Source of the DNA: Streptomyces hiroshimensis
Lineage (GTDB): Bacteria; Actinomycetota; Actinomycetes; Streptomycetales; Streptomycetaceae
Reading direction: 5' to 3'
Length of the DNA: 64,000 nucleotides
Assembly: GCF_014650335.1 (NCBI RefSeq)
Contig: NZ_BMUT01000017.1
Span: 96,244 to 160,243 of the forward strand
Part shown: positions 1 through 8,574 of the stretch, piece after piece
Position numbering within the stretch: position 1 is the first letter of the stretch
Layout: every line of letters begins with the position of its first letter
The notes under the pieces: generated by a model
The model's database searches: none
The model's input: the letters and a program-made list of their open reading frames with translations, nothing else
What the model was told of the DNA's origin: nothing
Made by a program: the position numbers and the translations under genes

Positions 1-1
1 C

Positions 2-823
2 GGCGTCCGCGCCGGGCGCAGCGCGGAGGCCAGGGAGTTCTGGCGCGACGAGTACCGGCTCAACGCCCGGATCGCCGCCTACCCCAAGCCGTACGTCGCC
101 CTCATGGACGGCCTCGTGATGGGCGGCGGCGTCGGCCTGTCCGCGCACGGCGGCGTACGGGTCGTCACCGAGCGGTCGGCGGTGGCCATGCCCGAGACGG
201 GCATCGGCTTCACGCCCGACGTCGGCGGCACGTACCTGCTCTCCCGGGCCCCCGGCGAACTGGGCACGCACCTCGCGCTGACGACCTCGCGGATGGGGCC
301 GGGCGACGCCGTACGCGCGGGGTTCGCCGACCACTTCGTCCCGGCGGCGCGACTGGAGGAGTTCGCCGCCGCGCTGGCCGTGTCCGACCCCGCCGAAGCC
401 GTACGGGCCTTCGCCGCCCCGGCCCCCGCCGGCGAACTGGCCGCACAGCAGGAGTGGATCGACCACTGCTACGCGGCCGGCACCGTCGAGGAGATCCTCG
501 ACCGGCTCACCGCCAGCGGCGTGACGCAGGCCAAGGAGGCCGCGGAGGCGATCCTGGGCAAGTCGCCCACGGCGCTGAAGGTCACGCTCCGCTCGCTGCG
601 CCGCGCCCGCCGGCTGCCCGGTCTGGCCGAGGTGCTGGAGCAGGAGTACCGCGTGATATGCGCGTCGCTGGCCGACCCCGACCTGCTGGAGGGTATCCGC
701 GCCCAGGTCGTGGACAAGGACCGCTCGCCGCGCTGGGTGCCCGCGCGGCTGGAGGCCGTGACGGACGCCGACGTGGAGCGGCACTTCGCGCCGGCGGACG
801 ACGGCGGGCTCGGACTCGCCTGA
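2..823 (+). CDS. Enoyl-CoA hydratase/isomerase family, 3-hydroxyisobutyryl-CoA hydrolase-like (5' end missing)
   Basis: The left edge of the window cuts the gene; the frame is open from base 2 and 273 residues remain of a family that is usually about 350. The visible part carries the crotonase-fold oxyanion stretch MGGGVGLS and the motif ETGIGFTPDVGG. In 3-hydroxyisobutyryl-CoA hydrolases the Glu and Asp of this motif are the catalytic pair, which separates them from plain enoyl-CoA hydratases. The expected role is hydrolysis of 3-hydroxyisobutyryl-CoA in valine breakdown, or a related acyl-CoA hydratase step. It converges on the next gene with a 16-bp gap. The N-terminal third is not visible, so the subfamily call is moderate. 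Confidence 0.8.
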   Translation, partial: GVRAGRSAEAREFWRDEYRLNARIAAYPKPYVALMDGLVMGGGVGLSAHGGVRVVTERSAVAMPETGIGFTPDVGGTYLLSRAPGELGTHLALTTSRMGPGDAVRAGFADHFVPAARLEEFAAALAVSDPAEAVRAFAAPAPAGELAAQQEWIDHCYAAGTVEEILDRLTASGVTQAKEAAEAILGKSPTALKVTLRSLRRARRLPGLAEVLEQEYRVICASLADPDLLEGIRAQVVDKDRSPRWVPARLEAVTDADVERHFAPADDGGLGLA

Positions 824-839
824 CCCTGCCCGGCCCCGG

Positions 840-2129
840 TCACGTACCGAACAGCTGCGTCCAGTACGTCCCGGCCAGGCTCCCCGTGGCGTAGCCGACC
901 CCTATGTGCGCGAAGTCCGGTTTGAGGATGTTGGCCCGGTGTCCTGGGCTGTTCATCCAGCCCCGGACGACCTCCTGCGCGCTGCGCTGCCCGCACGCGA
1001 TGTTCTCGCCGATGCCCGGGTGCGGGCACCCCGCCGCCCGCGCCCGGTCCCAGGGCTCGCGCCCCTCCGGTGAGGTGTGGGCGTAGAAGTCGCGGGCGAC
1101 CATGTCGTCGCTGTGCGCCTGCGCGGCAGCGGCCAGCCGGGGGTCGGCGGCCAGCGGGCGCAGACCGGCCGCGGCGCGCTCGGCGTTGGTGAGGGCGGTG
1201 ACCTCGGCGGCCAGCCGGGCGAGCCCGCCTGCGGTCAGGGGCGCGGCCCACACGGCGGTCCAGTAGGTGTCCCCGGACAGTGCCGCTGCACGACCCACGC
1301 CGACGTGGACGACGGCCGGGTCCCGGAACGGCAGCGCGCGGTCGGCCCCGCCCAGGCAGTAGGCGACGAACTCGTCCGGGGTGCGCGGGCCGGAGACGAG
1401 GTGCTCGGTGACGGTCAGGCAACGGTAGCCGGTGGCGGCAATCCGGTGGTAGAGCGACGTCCCGTCCGGGCTCTCGGCGGCGAGGCGGCCCTGCGCGGCC
1501 ATGGCCGCGGCGTGCGCGCCGGCCGCGGCGGCCAGCCGGGGGTCGCCGGTCACGGGCGGCGATCCGGCCGCGGACCGCTCGGCGTTCACGAGGGCGGCGA
1601 AGCCGTCGTCCACCGCGTCCGGCGTGTGCGCCGCGTGCACCCCGTCTCCCTCGTCCGCCACGTCCACGCCGAAGTCCCTGGCCACGCCCGCGAGTCCGTC
1701 CGCGTAGCCCTGGCCCAGGGCCCGTATCTTCCAACCGGTGCCGCGCCGGTAGAGCTCGGCGAGCATCAGTACGGTCTCCGGGCCGGGGCGCGGCGGCGCG
1801 AACCTGGCCAGGACCCCGCCGCCGCTTCCTGCGACGCTCAGGACGGGCAGGGGCAATGCCCCGAGCCGTGTGCCGGGGTCGGCCGGGCTCACCACGACCG
1901 TGACCCGCGCGGCCCCGTGCCGCAGCCCCCGCGGATCGACGGTGACGGTGTCACCGCTGATCCGGGCCCCGGGCGCGGACGGCTGGTTGTAGAAGACGAA
2001 GTCCCCGTCCCCTTCGACCCTTCCGTTCTCGCCGGTGATGATGACCGAAAGGTCGAAGGGGCCGGGCACCCGGAGGGTGAGCGGGCCGGCGGGCAACGCC
2101 GCGTTGCCTCCGGCGAGCAGGTCGTTCAT
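840..2129 (-). CDS. TerD-like domain fused to two CAP/SCP-like domains
   Basis: The 429-residue protein begins with a TerD-like (tellurite/stress, Ca-binding beta-sandwich) domain of about 165 residues with FDLSVIITGENG and DFVFYNQ. Two tandem CAP (SCP/PR-1) domains follow. The first is diverged; the last 130 residues are a good match, with NAERAAAGL, HSDDMVARDFYAHTSPEGREP, GENIACG and WMNSPGHRANIL. No signal peptide is visible, which is unusual for CAP proteins and agrees with cytoplasmic TerD proteins. I chose ATG at 2129 because GGAGGA lies 6 nt upstream; an in-frame GTG at 2147 lacks this. It probably acts in envelope or stress physiology, but the ligand is unknown. Confidence 0.85.
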   Translation of the reverse strand: MNDLLAGGNAALPAGPLTLRVPGPFDLSVIITGENGRVEGDGDFVFYNQPSAPGARISGDTVTVDPRGLRHGAARVTVVVSPADPGTRLGALPLPVLSVAGSGGGVLARFAPPRPGPETVLMLAELYRRGTGWKIRALGQGYADGLAGVARDFGVDVADEGDGVHAAHTPDAVDDGFAALVNAERSAAGSPPVTGDPRLAAAAGAHAAAMAAQGRLAAESPDGTSLYHRIAATGYRCLTVTEHLVSGPRTPDEFVAYCLGGADRALPFRDPAVVHVGVGRAAALSGDTYWTAVWAAPLTAGGLARLAAEVTALTNAERAAAGLRPLAADPRLAAAAQAHSDDMVARDFYAHTSPEGREPWDRARAAGCPHPGIGENIACGQRSAQEVVRGWMNSPGHRANILKPDFAHIGVGYATGSLAGTYWTQLFGT

Positions 2130-2212
2130 CACGGCTCCTCCGAACACGGCCGCCTTTCGGCCGGTGCGGTGGAAAACGTGCCGTACGTCCGGGAGGTTCC
2201 CCGGGCCGGTGC

Positions 2213-3208
2213 TCAGTCCGGGGCAGTGGTGCGGAACGCCTCCAGCAACCGCTCCGCCGCCAGGCTCGCCGGCAGCGTGCCCTCGCGCACCTGCCGTTCG
2301 ATGCCCGGGCCGGCCGCCCGGACCGCTGGGTGGTCGCGCAGTTCGTTCAGGAGCTGTTCGCGGACCATCGTCCAGACCCAGTCGACCTGCTGCTCGCGGC
2401 GCCGCGCGGCCAGCGCCCCGGTGCTCTCCTGGACGCGCCGGTGCTGCTCCAGCCGGTCCCAGAGGACGTCCAGGCCGGTGTTCTCGCGGGCGCTGCAGGT
2501 CAGCACGGGAGGGTTCCAGGCGGCGTCCGGCGGCTGCAGCAGGCGCAGCGCCCCGGCCAGTTCGCGCGCGGCGGCCTTGGCGTCGCGCTCGTGGGGGCCG
2601 TCGGCCTTGTTGACGGCGACGATGTCCGCCAGTTCGAGGACGCCCTTCTTGATGCCCTGGAGCTGGTCGCCGGTACGGGCGAGGGTGAGCATGAGGAAGC
2701 TGTCGACCATGTCGGCCACGGCCGTCTCGGACTGGCCGACGCCGACGGTCTCCACCAGCACGACGTCGTAGCCGGCGGCCTCCATGACCACGATGGTCTC
2801 GCGGGTGGCGCGGGCCACGCCGCCGAGGGTGCCGGCCGTGGGCGAGGGCCGGACGAAGGCGGCCGGGTCGACGGCGAGGCGCTCCATGCGGGTCTTGTCG
2901 CCCAGGATGCTGCCGCCGGTCCGGCTGGAGGACGGGTCGACGGCCAGGACCGCGACGCGGTGGCCGAGGCCGGTCAGCATCGTGCCGAAGGCGTCGATGA
3001 AGGTGGACTTGCCGACGCCCGGCACGCCGGTGATGCCGATCCGCCGGGCCGCTCCCGCGTGCGGGAGCAGCTCGGTCAGCATCCGCTGGGCGAGGGCCCG
3101 GTGCTCGGCCCGGGTGGACTCGACGAGGGTGATGGCGCGGGCGACGACCGCGCGCTTGCCGTCGAGCACGCCCTTCACGTAGGCGTCGATGTCGATCGTC
3201 CGCGCCAT
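2213..3208 (-). CDS. meaB: Methylmalonyl-CoA mutase-associated GTPase MeaB
   Basis: This 331-residue G3E-family P-loop GTPase has Walker A GVPGVGKST at residues 61-69, switch-type stretches DPSSSRTGGSILGDKTRM and VETVGVGQSE, and the NKAD guanine-specificity motif. MeaB gates adenosylcobalamin loading of methylmalonyl-CoA mutase and protects the enzyme from inactivation. It is the third gene of the mutA-mutB-meaB operon, 17 bp behind the large subunit, so coordinate expression is expected. Length and motifs are normal for the family. Confidence 0.96.
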   Translation of the reverse strand: MARTIDIDAYVKGVLDGKRAVVARAITLVESTRAEHRALAQRMLTELLPHAGAARRIGITGVPGVGKSTFIDAFGTMLTGLGHRVAVLAVDPSSSRTGGSILGDKTRMERLAVDPAAFVRPSPTAGTLGGVARATRETIVVMEAAGYDVVLVETVGVGQSETAVADMVDSFLMLTLARTGDQLQGIKKGVLELADIVAVNKADGPHERDAKAAARELAGALRLLQPPDAAWNPPVLTCSARENTGLDVLWDRLEQHRRVQESTGALAARRREQQVDWVWTMVREQLLNELRDHPAVRAAGPGIERQVREGTLPASLAAERLLEAFRTTAPD

Positions 3209-3225
3209 GTGTCAGGAACCCCTGC

Positions 3226-5433
3226 TCACAGTTCGTGGCCGAGGACCCCGGCGAGGGTCTTCAGCAGGTCGTGGGCGGCGTCCGGGATGACCGTGCCGGG
3301 CGGGAAGACCGCGGCGGCGCCCATCTCCAGGAGCGTGGGGACGTCCTGCGGCGGGATGACGCCGCCGACGACGATCATGATGTCCTCGCGCCCCTGCTCG
3401 GCCAGCTGTTCGCGCAGCGCCGGTACGAGCGTGAGGTGGCCGGCCGCGAGCGAGGAGACGCCGACGATGTGCACGTCGGCCTCCACCGCCTGCCGGGCGA
3501 CCTCCTCGGGCGTCTGGAAGAGCGGGCCGACGTCGACGTCGAAGCCGAGGTCGGCGAAGGCGGTGGCGATGACCTTCTGGCCGCGGTCGTGGCCGTCCTG
3601 GCCCATCTTGGCGACGAGGATGCGCGGGCGGCGCCCGTCCTCCTGCTCGAACGCCTCGACCAGGGCGCGGGTGCGCTCCACGCCGGACGACGGGCCGGCC
3701 TCTTCGCGGTACACACCGGAGATCGTACGGATCTGCCCGGCGTGCCGTCCGTAGACCTTCTCCAGTGCGTCGGAGATCTCACCGACGGTCGCCTTGGCGC
3801 GGGCGGCGTTCACGGCCAGGGCGAGGAGGTTGCCTTCGAGCCCCTGGCCGGATCCGGCCTCGGCGGCCCTGGTGAGCGCGTGCAGGGCGTCCTGGCAGGC
3901 CGTCTCGTCGCGCTCGGCGCGCAGCCGCCGCAGCTTCTCGATCTGCTGGGTGCGCACGGAGGAGTTGTCGACCTTGAGGACCTCGATCTGCTCGTCGCTG
4001 TCGACCCGGTACTTGTTGACGCCGATGACGGGCTGGCGCCCGGAGTCGATACGGGCCTGGGTGCGGGCCGCGGCCTCCTCGACGCGCAGCTTGGGGATGC
4101 CCGCGTCGATGGCCTGGGCCATGCCGCCCGCGGCCTCGACCTCCTCGATGTGCTGCCAGGCGCGCCGCGCGAGGTCGTGGGTGAGCCGCTCGACGTAGGC
4201 GCTGCCGCCCCACGGGTCGATGACCCGGCAGGTCCCGGACTCCTGCTGCAGCAGCAGCTGGGTGTTGCGGGCGATGCGCGCGGAGAAGTCGGTGGGCAGG
4301 GCGAGGGCCTCGTCCAGGGCGTTGGTGTGCAGCGACTGGGTGTGCCCCTGGGTCGCGGCCATGGCCTCCACGCACGTACGGGCCACGTTGTTGAAGACGT
4401 CCTGCGCGGTCAGCGACCAGCCCGACGTCTGCGAGTGGGTGCGCAGCGACAGCGACTTGGCGTTCTGCGGCTCGAAGCGCTTGACGAGCCGGGCCCACAG
4501 CAGGCGGGCCGCGCGCAGCTTGGCGATCTCCATGAAGAAGTTCATGCCGATCGCCCAGAAGAAGGAGAGCCGGGGCGCGAACGCGTCGACGTCCAGGCCC
4601 GCTTCGATGCCCGCCTTCAGGTACTCCACTCCGTCGGCGAGGGTGTAGGCGAGCTCCAGGTCGGCCGTGGCCCCGGCCTCCTGGATGTGGTAGCCGGAGA
4701 TGGAGATGGAGTTGTAGCGCGGCATCTTCTGCGAGGTGTACGCGAAGATGTCGGAGATGATCCGCATCGAGGGCGTCGGCGGATAGATGTAGGTGTTGCG
4801 GACCATGAACTCCTTGAGGATGTCGTTCTGGATGGTCCCGGCCAGCTTCTCGGGCGGTACGCCCTGCTCCTCGGCGGCGACGATGTAGAGGGCGAGGACG
4901 GGCAGCACGGCGCCGTTCATCGTCATCGACACGCTCATCTTGTCCAGCGGGATGCCGTCGAAGAGCTGCCGCATGTCGTAGATGGAGTCGATGGCCACGC
5001 CCGCCATGCCGACGTCGCCGGTGACGCGCGGGTGGTCGCTGTCGTAGCCGCGGTGGGTCGGCAGGTCGAAGGCGACGGACAGGCCCTTCTGACCGGCCGC
5101 CAGGTTGCGCCGGTAGAAGGCGTTGGACTCCTCGGCGGTGGAGAATCCGGCGTACTGCCTGATGGTCCAGGGCTGGTTGACGTACATCGTCGGGTACGGG
5201 CCGCGCAGGTAGGGCGCGATGCCGGGGTACGTGCCGAGGAAGTCGAGCCCGTGCAGGTCGTCGGCGGTGTAGAGCGGTTTGACGCCGATGCCCTCGGGCG
5301 TCTCCCAGACCAGGTCCTCGGCGCTCTTGCCCGTGGCCTCCTTCAGGGCCGCGCGCCACTGGCCGGGGTCGGCCGCCCGGCCGGCGTCCGCCGGGCCCAG
5401 CTCGATTCCGGAGAAGTCGGGAACGGGCATCAC
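3226..5433 (-). CDS. mutB: Methylmalonyl-CoA mutase large (catalytic) subunit
   Basis: The 735-residue catalytic subunit interconverts (R)-methylmalonyl-CoA and succinyl-CoA with adenosylcobalamin. In Streptomyces this links propionyl-CoA and branched-chain amino acid metabolism to the TCA cycle and supplies polyketide extender units. The N-terminal TIM-barrel region has YPTMY, RQYAGFSTAEESN and SGYHIQEAGA. The C-terminal B12 domain carries the DGHDRG lower-ligand motif (DxHxxG, near residue 612) and the downstream GVSSLAAGH and VVGGVIP segments. Its start overlaps the stop of mutA by 4 bp, which indicates translational coupling. Confidence 0.98.
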   Translation of the reverse strand: MMPVPDFSGIELGPADAGRAADPGQWRAALKEATGKSAEDLVWETPEGIGVKPLYTADDLHGLDFLGTYPGIAPYLRGPYPTMYVNQPWTIRQYAGFSTAEESNAFYRRNLAAGQKGLSVAFDLPTHRGYDSDHPRVTGDVGMAGVAIDSIYDMRQLFDGIPLDKMSVSMTMNGAVLPVLALYIVAAEEQGVPPEKLAGTIQNDILKEFMVRNTYIYPPTPSMRIISDIFAYTSQKMPRYNSISISGYHIQEAGATADLELAYTLADGVEYLKAGIEAGLDVDAFAPRLSFFWAIGMNFFMEIAKLRAARLLWARLVKRFEPQNAKSLSLRTHSQTSGWSLTAQDVFNNVARTCVEAMAATQGHTQSLHTNALDEALALPTDFSARIARNTQLLLQQESGTCRVIDPWGGSAYVERLTHDLARRAWQHIEEVEAAGGMAQAIDAGIPKLRVEEAAARTQARIDSGRQPVIGVNKYRVDSDEQIEVLKVDNSSVRTQQIEKLRRLRAERDETACQDALHALTRAAEAGSGQGLEGNLLALAVNAARAKATVGEISDALEKVYGRHAGQIRTISGVYREEAGPSSGVERTRALVEAFEQEDGRRPRILVAKMGQDGHDRGQKVIATAFADLGFDVDVGPLFQTPEEVARQAVEADVHIVGVSSLAAGHLTLVPALREQLAEQGREDIMIVVGGVIPPQDVPTLLEMGAAAVFPPGTVIPDAAHDLLKTLAGVLGHEL

Positions 5434-7319
5434 GCGACTCCGATGCAGTCGAGGACGGAGGAGAGGACGGCGACCGCGTCACCACCGGCGAAGACGAACT
5501 CGTCGACCCCCGCCCGCAGATACGCCTCCCGCTGCTCGCCGCCGGGCTTCCCGGCGAGGAACACCCGCTGCGCGCCTGCCGCCTTGAGGGCGGCGGCGAC
5601 GGCTTCGGCCTGCTCGGCGTAGAGCTTGTCGCTGGAGCACAGGCAGGCCACGCCGGCGCCGCTGCGCGCGAACGCCTCGGCGACGGAGTCCGCGTCGACC
5701 GTGGCGGGGTCGTGCACGGGCTCGATGCCGCCGGCCTGGAAGAGGTTGGCGGCGAAGGTGGCCCGGCCGGTGTGGGCGGCGGCGGGGCCGAGCGCGGCGA
5801 GGAAGACGCGGGGGCGGGCCCCGGTCGCGGCGAGGTGGGCGTCGGAGCGGGCGCGCAGGGCCTCGTAGGCCTCGTCGCGCCGGACCCGGGGCAGGCCCCC
5901 GCCGGGGGCCTCGGGTGCGGGCTCGCGCTGCAGCGGCTGCTCGCCGAGGTGCGGGAACTCGCTGACGCCGGTGACCGGTTCGCGCCGGGTCGCCAGGTCC
6001 GCGGAGCGGCGGGCCCAGGTCGCGGCGAGCCGCTCGGCCACCAGGCCGGAGCGCAGCGCAGCGGCCTGGCCGCCGGCGCGCTCCAGCTCCTGGAACCAGG
6101 CCCATGCGGCGTGCGCGAGCTCGTCGGTGAGCCGCTCGACGTACCAGGAGCCGCCGGCGGGGTCGATGACCCGGGCCAGGTGGGACTCCTCCAGCAGCAC
6201 CGAGGAGGTGTTGCGGGCGATGCGGCGGGCGAAGGCGTCGGGCAGGCCGGCGGCGTCGTCGAAGGGCAGGACGGTGACGGCGTCGGCGCCGCCCACGCCC
6301 GCGCCGAGACAGGCGACGGTGGTGCGCAGCATGTTCACCCACGGGTCCCGGCGGGTCATCATCACCGTGGAGGTGACGGCGTGCTGGCGCTGGGCGGCGG
6401 CCGCGGTGACGGCTCCGCTGACCTCGGCGACGCGGGCCCACAGGCGGCGGGCGGCGCGCAGTTTGGCGATGGTGAGGAACTGGTCGGCGGTGGCCGCGTA
6501 GCGGAACTCCAGCTGCGCGCAGGCCTGATCCACCGTCAGCCCGGCGGCGGTGAGCGTACGGAGGTAGGCGACGCCGGTGGCCAGCGAGCAGCCGAGCTCC
6601 TGGGCGGCGGACCCGCCGGCCTCGTGGTAGGGCAGGGCGTCGACGGTCAGGGCGCGCAGGCCGGGCCGGCCGTCGGCGCACAGGGCGGCGAGGGCGGCCG
6701 CGGCGGCCAGGGGCGCCCCGGGGTCGGCGCCGGTGCCGGTGCGGGCCAGGGTGCCGAGCGGGTCGGCGCCGAGGTTGCCGAGGGCGGCGCGGGGGGCGAG
6801 GCCGCGCTCGTCGTACAGGCGCAGCAGTTCCCGGGCGGCCGCCTCGAAGTCCCCGCCCGCGTCGAGGACGACGGGGGCGAGGTCGAGGTAGACGCCGTCG
6901 AGGGCGGTGGCGATGCCGTCGACGGGAAGGCCGGCGGGACCGGCGGTCAGCCAGAGGGAGGTGACGCCGTTCTCGAGGTCGGCGAGCACCGCTTCGTTGG
7001 CCTGCCGGGGGTCCGGGTGGGCGTGGCGCTGGCGCACGTCCCAGCCGGTCGCGGCCGTCCCCTCGGCCCGTCCGCCGCGGACGAACGGGGCGAACCCCGG
7101 GTATCCGGGCGCGGCGGGGGCGTCGTCGGCGGTGTAGAGCGGGCCGGTTACGAGCCCGTCCTGGAGTTCGGTGGCGAGTGCCGCCTCGGCAGCCGGGCCG
7201 GATGCGTCAGCCGCGCCCGCTTTGCGCAGTACACCCTCCACCAGGCGCTGCCATTGCTCGCGGGTGGGGTCCGGGAACTCGGCGGCCAGGGGGAAGCCTT
7301 CGTCAGGCAGGACCGTCAT
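5430..7319 (-). CDS. mutA: Methylmalonyl-CoA mutase small subunit
   Basis: At 629 residues it pairs with MutB as a heterodimer. It keeps the mutase barrel fold (GWDVRQRHAHPD, YHEAGGSAAQELG, RIARNTSSVLLEESHLARVIDPAGGSWYVE split over the sequence), but the C-terminal cobalamin-like domain lacks a DxHxxG motif. That is normal for small subunits, which are thought to be structural. The start ATG at 7319 has no clear Shine-Dalgarno. A TAGCCT -10-like hexamer ends 7 nt before it, so the operon mRNA may be leaderless. Confidence 0.96.
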   Translation of the reverse strand: MTVLPDEGFPLAAEFPDPTREQWQRLVEGVLRKAGAADASGPAAEAALATELQDGLVTGPLYTADDAPAAPGYPGFAPFVRGGRAEGTAATGWDVRQRHAHPDPRQANEAVLADLENGVTSLWLTAGPAGLPVDGIATALDGVYLDLAPVVLDAGGDFEAAARELLRLYDERGLAPRAALGNLGADPLGTLARTGTGADPGAPLAAAAALAALCADGRPGLRALTVDALPYHEAGGSAAQELGCSLATGVAYLRTLTAAGLTVDQACAQLEFRYAATADQFLTIAKLRAARRLWARVAEVSGAVTAAAAQRQHAVTSTVMMTRRDPWVNMLRTTVACLGAGVGGADAVTVLPFDDAAGLPDAFARRIARNTSSVLLEESHLARVIDPAGGSWYVERLTDELAHAAWAWFQELERAGGQAAALRSGLVAERLAATWARRSADLATRREPVTGVSEFPHLGEQPLQREPAPEAPGGGLPRVRRDEAYEALRARSDAHLAATGARPRVFLAALGPAAAHTGRATFAANLFQAGGIEPVHDPATVDADSVAEAFARSGAGVACLCSSDKLYAEQAEAVAAALKAAGAQRVFLAGKPGGEQREAYLRAGVDEFVFAGGDAVAVLSSVLDCIGVA

Positions 7320-7351
7320 GGTGGGAAGGCTAGGGGAGCCGGGGCGCCCTG

Positions 7352-7369
7352 CAGCAGTGGCAACTGCTG
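7352..7369. promoter_or_regulatory. 7-bp dyad upstream of mutA
   Basis: CAGCAGT and ACTGCTG form a perfect inverted repeat with a 4-base centre, about 33 bp upstream of the mutA start. It lies in the only intergenic space that can hold the promoter of the mutase operon. It could be an operator for a regulator of propionate or branched-chain metabolism, or a small RNA hairpin. No regulator gene is adjacent. Confidence 0.4.
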
Positions 7370-7443
7370 TGACCTTGGCCTCTTCGCCCCGGCCCCCGGC
7401 TGCCGGGATCGTGATGTACGCGTCGGTTCCGTCCGGAGGGGCG

Positions 7444-8442
7444 CTAACAGGTACGGGCCGGGTCGTCGTGCGTCAGCACACAGGCGGCGCGCTCGCCGCG
7501 CTCCTTGCCGTAGCGGGTGACGAGGGCGGTGCGGAAGTCGGCCCACTGGCGGCGGGTGTCGGTGACGGCGCCCTGGACGGCCCGGTCGAAGTTGCCGCCG
7601 GTCTTGCCGCGCGCGGTGCCGGGGCTGCCGGTGGCGCCGGTGACGGGGTCGACGAGACCGCTGTCCTTGTTGAGGTCACCGTGCTGGACGCGGCCGGAGC
7701 AGCCGAGCGGTACGAGGGAGAAGCAGCCGGTGGTCAGGCCTGCGGGGACGGCCGTGCTCTGCGGCGGCTGCCCGCCGCCGAGGGCGAACAGCGCGGAGGG
7801 TGCGGGGAGGTTCAGCCCGGGCGGGTTGTTCTTGCCGGTGGGGCGGCCGGGGTCGGCCTTGTCGGTCCAGTTGCTGTGGGAGTAGAAGTCCTGGACGCCG
7901 TGGAGGGCACGGCCGAATCCCTCGACGGCCTCGCACTTGTTGCGGCCGGGCACGCCGAGGGTGAAGGTGCAGTCCTTGGCGAGGTCGGTCTCGCGGGCGG
8001 CGACGCTGCCGTCGGCGCCCAGGGTTCCGCCGGCGGCGGTGACGCCTTCGGCGAAGCGGGCCTGCAGGCGGGCGACGCAGGCGAGCAGCTCCTTGGTCGC
8101 CTGGTCGCGGGTGCGGGCGTAGCCGGGCTGCGCGAGGTAGTCGGCGTTGTCGCAGTGCGCGGCCGGGCTGAGGATCTCGTCGGTGTCGGGGGCCCCGACG
8201 GCGCCGAAGGTGCCTGCGCGGCCCGCTATCTGGTCCAGGGAGCGGGGCTCGAAGCAGCTGCCGTCGGAGGGGGTGCCGGGCGGGCAGGCCAGGGCCGCGC
8301 GCGTGATGTGTTCGTGCTCGGCGTGCTGGCCGAGGGTGTTGACGGTGCCGAACGCCCGGGCGGGCGGCGCCTGGACGGCCATCAGCATCGGTGCGGCCAG
8401 GACGGTCGCGCCGAGGAAGACGAAGGGGGTGAGTCTGCGCAT
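7444..8442 (-). CDS. Secreted CinY-like protein, Het-C/phospholipase-like
   Basis: The 332-residue product starts with a classic signal peptide (MRR, hydrophobic core, cleavage near PARA-FGT at about residue 29). The mature part opens with a His-rich helix (GQHAEHEHITRAALAC), and later has GRALHGVQDFYSHSNW, the same type of motif as in Het-C and zinc-dependent phospholipase C-like proteins, where His and Asp residues bind metal. Several paired cysteines suggest disulfides outside the cell. It resembles the CinY protein named from the cinnamycin cluster; no lantibiotic genes are present here. I chose ATG 8442 because the longer frame adds 20 residues before the signal peptide. Substrate unknown. 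Confidence 0.72.
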   Translation of the reverse strand: MRRLTPFVFLGATVLAAPMLMAVQAPPARAFGTVNTLGQHAEHEHITRAALACPPGTPSDGSCFEPRSLDQIAGRAGTFGAVGAPDTDEILSPAAHCDNADYLAQPGYARTRDQATKELLACVARLQARFAEGVTAAGGTLGADGSVAARETDLAKDCTFTLGVPGRNKCEAVEGFGRALHGVQDFYSHSNWTDKADPGRPTGKNNPPGLNLPAPSALFALGGGQPPQSTAVPAGLTTGCFSLVPLGCSGRVQHGDLNKDSGLVDPVTGATGSPGTARGKTGGNFDRAVQGAVTDTRRQWADFRTALVTRYGKERGERAACVLTHDDPARTC

Positions 8443-8574
8443 GCTCCCGAACCCTTTTCGTGATCTTGGGGGGTGGAGAGCACAGTTGACCCGGAACGGC
8501 ACGTACTACGCAATTCAGCGTGACTGAGGCAACGATTCCGGTGGCGGCGGCCGACGACGGGAGCCGACGGACCG

